Source: Pontibacillus chungwhensis BH030062 (GTDB lineage Bacteria; Bacillota; Bacilli; Bacillales; BH030062). Taken from it: DNA of 64,000 bases. Below the pieces are notes generated by a model, which worked only from the letters and a program-made list of their open reading frames with translations, ran no database searches and was not told where the DNA came from. The DNA is taken from contig NZ_AVBG01000003.1 of NCBI RefSeq assembly GCF_000770675.1, positions 186,001 to 250,000 of the forward strand, in the 5' to 3' direction. Shown in pieces: positions 59,221-64,000 of this stretch; within the stretch, counting starts at the first letter, position 1, and each line of letters opens with the position of its first letter. The translations under genes and the position numbers were made by a program.

Positions 59221-60221
59221 GAGAAGACTCCCCCTCCCCTTTTCACAATATATAAGAAGAAAGGCAGTCCAAGTAGGGCAATAATGGCCGCTACAGGCGT
59301 TTCATAGGGAGCGTTAATCGTCCGTCCCAGGGTATCTGCTATAAGCATAAACGCCGCTCCAATGAAAACAGATGAGGGAATAATAAACCTATAATCCGTT
59401 CCTACCATCGCTCGGACGATGTGAGGAATCATAAGGCCGATAAAGACCATATTTCCAACTAACGCAACAGCTGACCCCGCTAGTATAATCACAACGGTAA
59501 ATAAGGCTAATTTGATAAAGGTTACCTTCTGACCTAAGCCAACCGCTAGTTCTTCGTTTAAACTTAAAATGGTGAGCTGCTTCGATAAGATTAGAGCTAC
59601 CAAAATTCCTATGAAAATAAAAGGAATAATAAGCTGAAGCTGACTCCAGGAGGTTCCCATTAAACCGCCGGCGGTCCACATTGTAATATCTTTTGAAACG
59701 TGAAAATATAAGCCAATAAATTCTCCAATCGCTGTAAGGAAAGCCGACACCGCTGCTCCTGCTAACACGATTCGAAATGGAGAGAAGCCACCTCTTTTCA
59801 TAGAGCCAATCCCCATAACGAGACCTGCACCAATCGCTGCACCGATAAAGCAAGCAATCGTGATCCAAATGTAATTGGCCCCCGGTAGTAATGCAAGCGC
59901 AATCGCTAGTGCCATATTCGCGCCTGAGGTTAATCCAAGAAGACCTGGATCGGCAAGGGGATTTTTAGTGAGTCCCTGCATAATCGCACCGGAAACAGCA
60001 AGTGCTGCCCCTACCACGATTGCGCCCACTTCACGCGGGATACGGATTTCCGACAAGAGAAGGGTTGAGTCATTTTCTACATCTGTCATGAACGTCATCC
60101 ATATGTCTTTAAAGGAAAGATCCGCTGCTCCTAAACGTAAAGCGATGAGGAAGGAGAGAACACAAAGGACGATTCCGATTGTAAGTTGGATAGGAAAGGA
60201 TAGTTTTTTCATTCTCATCAT
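59217..60221 (-). CDS. fhuB: Iron-hydroxamate ABC transporter permease (FhuB-like)
   Basis: 334 residues, FecCD family. Conserved: IRIPREVGAIVVGAALAVSGAIMQGLTKNPLADPGLLGLTSGANM (about 58-102) and VGNMVFIGLMIPHIVRAMVGTDYR (about 258-281). Three in-frame ATGs (60221, 60218, 60212) compete and none has a clear ribosome site, which fits weaker expression than fhuD. A terminator-like hairpin lies between fhuD and this gene, so the permeases are probably made at a lower level than the binding protein. Confidence 0.9.
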   Translation of the reverse strand: MMRMKKLSFPIQLTIGIVLCVLSFLIALRLGAADLSFKDIWMTFMTDVENDSTLLLSEIRIPREVGAIVVGAALAVSGAIMQGLTKNPLADPGLLGLTSGANMALAIALALLPGANYIWITIACFIGAAIGAGLVMGIGSMKRGGFSPFRIVLAGAAVSAFLTAIGEFIGLYFHVSKDITMWTAGGLMGTSWSQLQLIIPFIFIGILVALILSKQLTILSLNEELAVGLGQKVTFIKLALFTVVIILAGSAVALVGNMVFIGLMIPHIVRAMVGTDYRFIIPSSVFIGAAFMLIADTLGRTINAPYETPVAAIIALLGLPFFLYIVKRGGGVFS

Positions 60222-60247
60222 CTTTCTACTATAAATTGTTGGCTATG

Positions 60248-60280
60248 CAAAAAAAGAGGATCACTGGGTGATCCTCTTTA
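60248..60280 (-). terminator. Intra-operon terminator between fhuD and fhuB
   Basis: AAAGAGGATCAC/GTGATCCTCTTT followed by TTTTT on the minus strand. It is likely partial, since downstream permease genes have no other visible promoter. Confidence 0.8.
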
Positions 60281-60283
60281 TTA

Positions 60284-61213
60284 TTATTCACCTAGGAAGG
60301 CTTCTTTAAAGTAATCAAGCTGGTAATCTAGCGTATTTGGATCATTAAAGTAGAAGGCTTTTGCATCTACTTCAAATACTTGATCGTTCTTTACAGCAGG
60401 AATGTTTTGATACGTTTTCGTTTCCTGGAATGAATTATCCTGGTCACTGTTCTTACTAAAAATCACGTAATCTCCTGCGTACTCTGGAAGTACTTCTGGT
60501 GAGATCGCGTAGTAGCCTGGTTCTAGCGCCATTTCCTTAACTTTCTCAGGCATTTTCAGATCCATTGCTTGATAGAGAATTTCTGTACCGCGTCCCCAGT
60601 TATCGCCGAATACGTAAATTTGCTTGTCGAATTTCTCAATAACAGAAACCGTTGCGTCTTCGCCAATTTTATTCTTAATTTTCTCCCCTGCTTCCTGGGC
60701 GCGTTTCTCGAAATCTTCTACCCATCCACGAGCTTGTTCTTCTTTGTTTACAAGTTTACCAATCTCAATATGCTGCTCTAGGTAATCCGCTTTTCCATAC
60801 GTATATGTAACCGTCGGCGCGATTTCTTTTAACTTATCTATATTTTTTGTGGTAGATAATCCAATGATAAGATCAGGATCCATTTCAATAATCTTCTCAA
60901 GGTTCTCAGCTGTTACAGCCTCCACCCCTTCTAGCTCATCCTGGAATCTGGGGTTGTTCTTCGACCAGGAATCAACACCTACCATATTCACATCAAGGTT
61001 CATTAAGTTCCCTGCAAAAGAGGATAACACGACAACGCGTTCAGGATCTTTCGGAACTTCTACAGGTCCATTTTCCGATTCGTATGTAAAGGTTTCTGAA
61101 CCTGTCTCCTCTTTCTTCGTTGTGTCTTCTTCTGTATTCCCTCCTGCACTATTGGAGCAAGCACTAAGAACAAGCGCTAGCATAAGAAGCAGTGTGATTT
61201 GAATTTTCTTCAT
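60284..61213 (-). CDS. fhuD: Hydroxamate siderophore-binding lipoprotein (FhuD-like)
   Basis: 309 residues. Lipoprotein signal with lipobox LSAC (about Cys19), then a periplasmic-binding-like TroA fold. It is close to FhuD of Bacillus and Staphylococcus: ERVVVLSSFAGNLMNLDVNMVGVDSW (about 60-85), PTVTYTYGKADYLEQHIEIGKLV, and the family pattern YVFGDNWGRGTEILYQAMDLKMP (about 203-225). It captures ferric hydroxamates such as ferrichrome outside the membrane. The start ATG is 8 nt after GGGAG. It overlaps the end of fhuC by 50 bp. Confidence 0.9.
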   Translation of the reverse strand: MKKIQITLLLMLALVLSACSNSAGGNTEEDTTKKEETGSETFTYESENGPVEVPKDPERVVVLSSFAGNLMNLDVNMVGVDSWSKNNPRFQDELEGVEAVTAENLEKIIEMDPDLIIGLSTTKNIDKLKEIAPTVTYTYGKADYLEQHIEIGKLVNKEEQARGWVEDFEKRAQEAGEKIKNKIGEDATVSVIEKFDKQIYVFGDNWGRGTEILYQAMDLKMPEKVKEMALEPGYYAISPEVLPEYAGDYVIFSKNSDQDNSFQETKTYQNIPAVKNDQVFEVDAKAFYFNDPNTLDYQLDYFKEAFLGE

Positions 61214-62009
61214 TTTGTTGTTCTCCCTTCCATAAGTTATACGTTACACACATTGGTTTATTGGTTCTTGGATCGGTTCCGATTTCGGCATCAATACTAA
61301 ATACGTCTCTGAGCACATCACGCTGAATAACGTCTCCAGGGCTTCCTGCCTTTACAATCTCTCCGTCTTTCATAGCGACAATATAGTCGGCAAACCGAGC
61401 GGCCTGATTCAGATCATGAAGAACCATAACAATCGTCCGCCCTTCTTCCTGATTCAGCTTCTGCAATAGCTCTAATACTTCAAGCTGGTGAGCCATATCA
61501 AGATAAGTGGTTGGCTCATCGAGGAAAATCATATCCGTTTCCTGCGCCAGTGACATCGCAATCCAAACCCGTTGGCGCTGTCCACCTGATAAGGAATCAA
61601 CTGCCTGGTATTTAAATTCCGCTGTACCTGTCACATGAAGTGCCCACTCGATCACTTCCATATCCCGCTTTGTTAAGCGGCCGAAACCTTTCTGATAAGG
61701 AAATCGACCATATGAAACAAGTTCACCTACGGTTAATCCACTAGCCCCTTCAGGATTTTGAGGCAAGATGGCAAGCTTACGGGCCAATTCTTTAGTGTTC
61801 TGTCGTGTAATTGATTCACCATCTAAAATAATGGAACCAGATTGATGGGAAAGAATACGTGTCATTGCTTTTAAGAGCGTCGACTTCCCACAGCCATTCG
61901 AACCAATAATAGTGGTTATTTGTTGATCAGGGATCTGAACGTGCAAATCCTTCACGATTGTCTTCTCCCCGTACCCTACGTTCACGTTCTCAGTAAAAAG
62001 GCGAGTCAT
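61164..62009 (-). CDS. fhuC: Siderophore ABC transporter ATP-binding protein (FhuC-like)
   Basis: 281 residues. Walker A GSNGCGKST (about 38-46), ABC signature LSGGQRQR (about 140-147), Walker B MIFLDEPTTYLD (about 159-170), and a switch His in VLHDLNQAARF. The ATG at 62009 is 6 nt after GGAGG. First gene of the fhuCD-B-G operon, behind a Fur-controlled promoter. The C-terminal 17 or so residues after the usual PMCVTYN end are extra and lie in the fhuD overlap, possibly through loss of an earlier stop codon. Confidence 0.93.
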   Translation of the reverse strand: MTRLFTENVNVGYGEKTIVKDLHVQIPDQQITTIIGSNGCGKSTLLKAMTRILSHQSGSIILDGESITRQNTKELARKLAILPQNPEGASGLTVGELVSYGRFPYQKGFGRLTKRDMEVIEWALHVTGTAEFKYQAVDSLSGGQRQRVWIAMSLAQETDMIFLDEPTTYLDMAHQLEVLELLQKLNQEEGRTIVMVLHDLNQAARFADYIVAMKDGEIVKAGSPGDVIQRDVLRDVFSIDAEIGTDPRTNKPMCVTYNLWKGEQQNEENSNHTASYASACS

Positions 62010-62047
62010 ATGTACCCTCCTGATTTCAAAATTGTGCACAATTTATG

Positions 62048-62076
62048 TTGATAATGATTATCACTAGCAGTACAAT
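62048..62076 (+). promoter_or_regulatory. Promoter of the ferredoxin-NADP reductase gene
   Basis: TTGATA-N17-TACAAT on the plus strand. The Fur box covers the -35. Confidence 0.6.
62049..62063. promoter_or_regulatory. Perfect Fur box shared by divergent iron genes
   Basis: TGATAATGATTATCA matches the 7-1-7 Bacillus Fur consensus at every position. It covers the plus-strand -35 and lies about 10-25 nt downstream of the predicted minus-strand start, so it can repress both transcripts. Confidence 0.85.
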
Positions 62077-62080
62077 GTAA

Positions 62081-62109
62081 ACTATAATGCGAATGAGAAT
62101 CGGTGTCAA
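62081..62109 (-). promoter_or_regulatory. Promoter of the fhuCD-B-G operon
   Basis: On the minus strand TTGACA (62104-62109), N17, TATAGT (62081-62086). Confidence 0.75.
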
Positions 62110-62143
62110 CTAGAAGTTTGTTTTTATAAAAGGAGTGGAACAC

Positions 62144-63190
62144 ATGCATAATGAAGAATGTTTTGACGTAACGATTATCGGCGGTGGTCCTGCCGGCTTA
62201 TATTCTGCGTTCTATAGCGGATTGAGGGAGCTGAAAACAAAAATTATTGAATTCCAACCTCAGCTTGGTGGCAAGGTTCACGTCTACCCTGAGAAAATTG
62301 TTTGGGATGTTGGAGGCTTGCTCCCCACTCCTGGTGTGAAACTAATTGAGAACCTTGTAGAGCAAGGGCTCTCATTTGACCCTGAGGTAGTTTTAGGGGA
62401 AAAAGTAGATTCAATACAGAAAAACGCCGAAGGCTTATTTGAATTAACCTCTTCTTCTGGAACCGTGCATTATTCCAAAACGGTCATCGTCGCTGTAGGG
62501 AGCGGGATTTTACAGCCACAAAAACTACAGATTGAAGGAGCTGAACGCTTTGAAGTTTCGAATCTTCACTACACGATTCAATCGTTAAAAGAATTTAAAG
62601 ATAAAACCGTTCTTATTTCAGGAGGCGGTAACTCAGCCATCGATTGGGCGAACGAACTGACTCCAATCGCGAGGAAGGTGTACATATCTTACCGAAAAGG
62701 AGAGCTAAAAGGACACGAAGCCCAAGTATCTCAACTGCTTGAAAGCTCAGCAACTTGTTTGTTACATACGGAAATTACGAAACTATGTACAGATGATGGA
62801 CATCACATTGATACAGTGGAGCTTGTTAACCATAAAAGCGGTGACGCAATCTCGGTAGATGTGGATGAAGTTCTCATCAATCATGGCTTCGACCAGGATG
62901 CATCCCTTCTTGATCACAGCCCCCTCCCTGTTGAGCGGAAAGATCATTATTTTATTGCAGGGAATGAAAACAGTGAGTGCTCGATCCCAGGAATGTATGC
63001 AGCAGGAGATATATTAGCTCACGAGGGGAAGCTAAATCTCATTGCCGGTGCCTTCCAGGATGCTGCCAATGCTGTGAATAAAGCGAAGCAATACATTCAA
63101 CCAGACGCAACGGCTAAGGCGATGGTGTCTTCTCATAATGCGATTTTTAAGGAAAAGAATAAGGATATTGTAGAGAGTCTTGTGAGGTAG
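62144..63190 (+). CDS. Ferredoxin/flavodoxin-NADP reductase (YcgT/YumC type)
   Basis: 348 residues, thioredoxin-reductase-like fold without the CxxC. FAD motif IIGGGPAGLYSAFYSG (about 11-26), NADPH motif ISGGGNSAIDWANEL (about 161-175), and the second FAD motif GMYAAGDILAHEGKLNLIAGAFQDAANAVN (about 285-314). It transfers electrons from NADPH to ferredoxin or flavodoxin, and in this context may reduce siderophore-bound iron. B. subtilis ycgT is Fur-controlled, in line with the Fur box here. The start ATG at 62144 is 8 nt after GGAG. Confidence 0.9.
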   Translation: MHNEECFDVTIIGGGPAGLYSAFYSGLRELKTKIIEFQPQLGGKVHVYPEKIVWDVGGLLPTPGVKLIENLVEQGLSFDPEVVLGEKVDSIQKNAEGLFELTSSSGTVHYSKTVIVAVGSGILQPQKLQIEGAERFEVSNLHYTIQSLKEFKDKTVLISGGGNSAIDWANELTPIARKVYISYRKGELKGHEAQVSQLLESSATCLLHTEITKLCTDDGHHIDTVELVNHKSGDAISVDVDEVLINHGFDQDASLLDHSPLPVERKDHYFIAGNENSECSIPGMYAAGDILAHEGKLNLIAGAFQDAANAVNKAKQYIQPDATAKAMVSSHNAIFKEKNKDIVESLVR

Positions 63191-63518
63191 CTAAGGGACC
63201 TTCTTATATGGCCTGGCAGTAGTTGGGGAGTGGCTCAAGCAGTGGCGAACGAGTGGCTCAAGTTATGAGTTTCTGACTCAAGTCCAGTCCATTGTGGCTC
63301 AACTTTTTAAGAAAACGGCTCATGTTTAATTTTTCTCGACTCAAGATTACCATTTCTGGCTTGTGTTGAACTTTATTGGCTCATGATTCGCTTTACTGGC
63401 TCATGTTTTCGCAATTCCGGCTCAAGCAAGTGCCCCACCTTTGACCAGTGACTCAAGCTGAGGGGTTCTGACTCCGAGTTCTTCTCCACGCACCGAGTAA
63501 AACTAAAACAATTCCAAC
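63191..63518. other. Non-coding region with about 20.5-bp periodic array
   Basis: No gene is present. The stretch is filled by an array of short degenerate units (see the repeat entry at 63231). Confidence 0.6.
63231..63475. repeat. Degenerate tandem array, 12 units of 20-21 bp, core YGRCTCAWG
   Basis: Core starts at 63231, 63254, 63274, 63295, 63316, 63337, 63357, 63377, 63397, 63418, 63449 and 63469; spacings are 23, 20, 21, 21, 21, 20, 20, 20, 21, 31 and 20 bp. Cores read TGGCTCAAG, TGACTCAAG, CGGCTCATG and close variants, each followed by 11-12 variable, T-rich bases. No coding potential spans it and no CRISPR-like constant repeat exists. Confidence 0.8.
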
Positions 63519-63546
63519 AAAAAAACCCGGCCTCAAAGCCAGGTCT
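63519..63546 (-). terminator. Terminator of the NUDIX gene
   Basis: ACCTGGC/GCCGGGT (with a wobble pair) followed by TTTTTTTG on the minus strand. Confidence 0.8.
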
Positions 63547-64000
63547 TATCGAATCATATGAATGAACGAACGCAGCACACGAGCTGTTAATCCCCAGATG
63601 ACACGGCCGTTATACTGATAGAAATATTCTTCATACTTCCGGGCTTGCCACTCGTAATCTTCGCCATTGCTAATTAAGTGATAAGGGAAGTCTGGATCAG
63701 GTTTGATCTCCATTTGGACATAATGCACGGTCGGGTCATGTTCTAAAAAGTATTGTAGAGGAACGGTAAATACTTCAGCTACTTCATCTGGATTTGGCTC
63801 TAGCTCTTTTTCTTCACAGTTAAGCAAGCCAACATACGCTTCAATCTTCATACCAAATGGCGAGATCATTTGACCAAAGGAATAGACATCGGTCATCGCA
63901 CCAGGACGAACGCCAAGCTCCTCCGATGCTTCTCGAACAGCCGTATGCAATGGACCTTGATCGTCACGATCCATTTTTCCGCCCGGGAAACAAACTTCAC
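63546..64000 (-). CDS. NUDIX hydrolase (CoA pyrophosphatase-like), 5' end outside the window
   Basis: About 150 residues are visible; the frame runs past the window edge and its start is not seen. The NUDIX box is present: CFPGGKMDRDD, then TAVREASEELGV, which gives the GG(K)x(D)xxD...ExxxREaxEE pattern of the CoA-specific subgroup (NudL/YeaB type). These enzymes hydrolyse CoA or nucleotide diphosphate derivatives. The C-terminal QYNGRVIWGLTARVLRSF also fits that subgroup. The downstream terminator belongs to it. Confidence 0.85.
   Translation of the reverse strand, partial: EVCFPGGKMDRDDQGPLHTAVREASEELGVRPGAMTDVYSFGQMISPFGMKIEAYVGLLNCEEKELEPNPDEVAEVFTVPLQYFLEHDPTVHYVQMEIKPDPDFPYHLISNGEDYEWQARKYEEYFYQYNGRVIWGLTARVLRSFIHMIR

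Noticed and set aside
63231-63475. CRISPR array
   Set aside because: Period of 20-21 bp, no constant repeat of 24 bp or more, no unique spacers of normal length, no cas genes.

Overview
The window comes from the chromosome of a low-GC, endospore-forming Bacillaceae member, probably a moderately halophilic genus such as Halobacillus, Pontibacillus or a relative. The genus is an inference; no rRNA or tRNA gene is present to test it. The evidence is an alpha/beta-type small acid-soluble spore protein with a sigma-G-like promoter, AGGAGG ribosome sites before almost every gene, TTG and GTG starts, a BCCT osmolyte carrier, and many homologues of Bacillus subtilis genes (ydaG, ypcP, ytzI, ykuK, ypuA, the ywr chromate/GGT cluster, hut, dapF, ispA). 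There is no phage, transposase or CRISPR-Cas locus.

Layout. 1-10.8 kb: a BCCT carrier whose promoter is overlapped by a near-perfect Fur box, two 3D-domain cell-wall proteins, a sodium:solute symporter/M24 peptidase operon, a ydaG-like stress protein, a DUF2202 protein, a receiver-only regulator and a beta-phosphoglucomutase-like phosphatase. 10.8-24 kb: YjbQ, a YeeE-type sulfur transporter, an SDR enzyme, a lipoprotein, D-Ala-D-Ala ligase, a TRIC channel, a methyltransferase/MFS pair divergent from a LysR gene, a 1-Cys peroxiredoxin and a 5'-3' exonuclease. 24-33.3 kb: a histidine-degradation operon hutU-hutI-hutG without hutH, an orphan AraC-type response regulator with Glu at the phosphoacceptor position, and three hydrolase or acetyltransferase genes. 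33.5-46 kb: PAP2, TVP38, an alkyltransferase-like protein, an HD-GYP phosphodiesterase, SASP, intracellular subtilisin, a short-form aconitase, DapF, RpiA and Hsp20. 46-58 kb: DsbA-like oxidase, a split chromate transporter, gamma-glutamyltransferase, YkuK, a haloperoxidase-like protein, YpuA, a membrane-anchored HTH protein, a cupin/serine-hydrolase pair and an ArsR-MFS operon behind palindromic operators. 58-64 kb: a hydroxamate-siderophore operon fhuCD-B-G divergent from ferredoxin-NADP reductase, sharing one perfect Fur box, then a NUDIX gene cut by the window edge.

The least explained part is non-coding. (1) At 63231-63475 twelve copies of a YGRCTCAWG core recur about every 20-21 bp, two DNA helical turns. 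(2) A unit of exactly 37 bp with core GGTGTCTGGCAC occurs in short tandems at three loci (24.1, 42.8 and 44.6 kb). (3) A family of hyper-palindromic, GTTTCCGTT-ended elements of about 170-300 bp lies only between genes (12.8, 13.2, 14.5, 22.1, 48.4 and 48.6 kb). (4) A different 110-nt multi-helix hairpin element occurs twice, each time joined to or inserted in family (3). (5) A possible three-way-junction structure lies at 7.3 kb. No protein system stood out as clearly undescribed. The best protein leads are the degenerate orphan regulator next to the hut genes and the membrane-tethered HTH protein.

Gene starts below were adjusted from the longest open frame wherever a Shine-Dalgarno sequence favoured an internal start.
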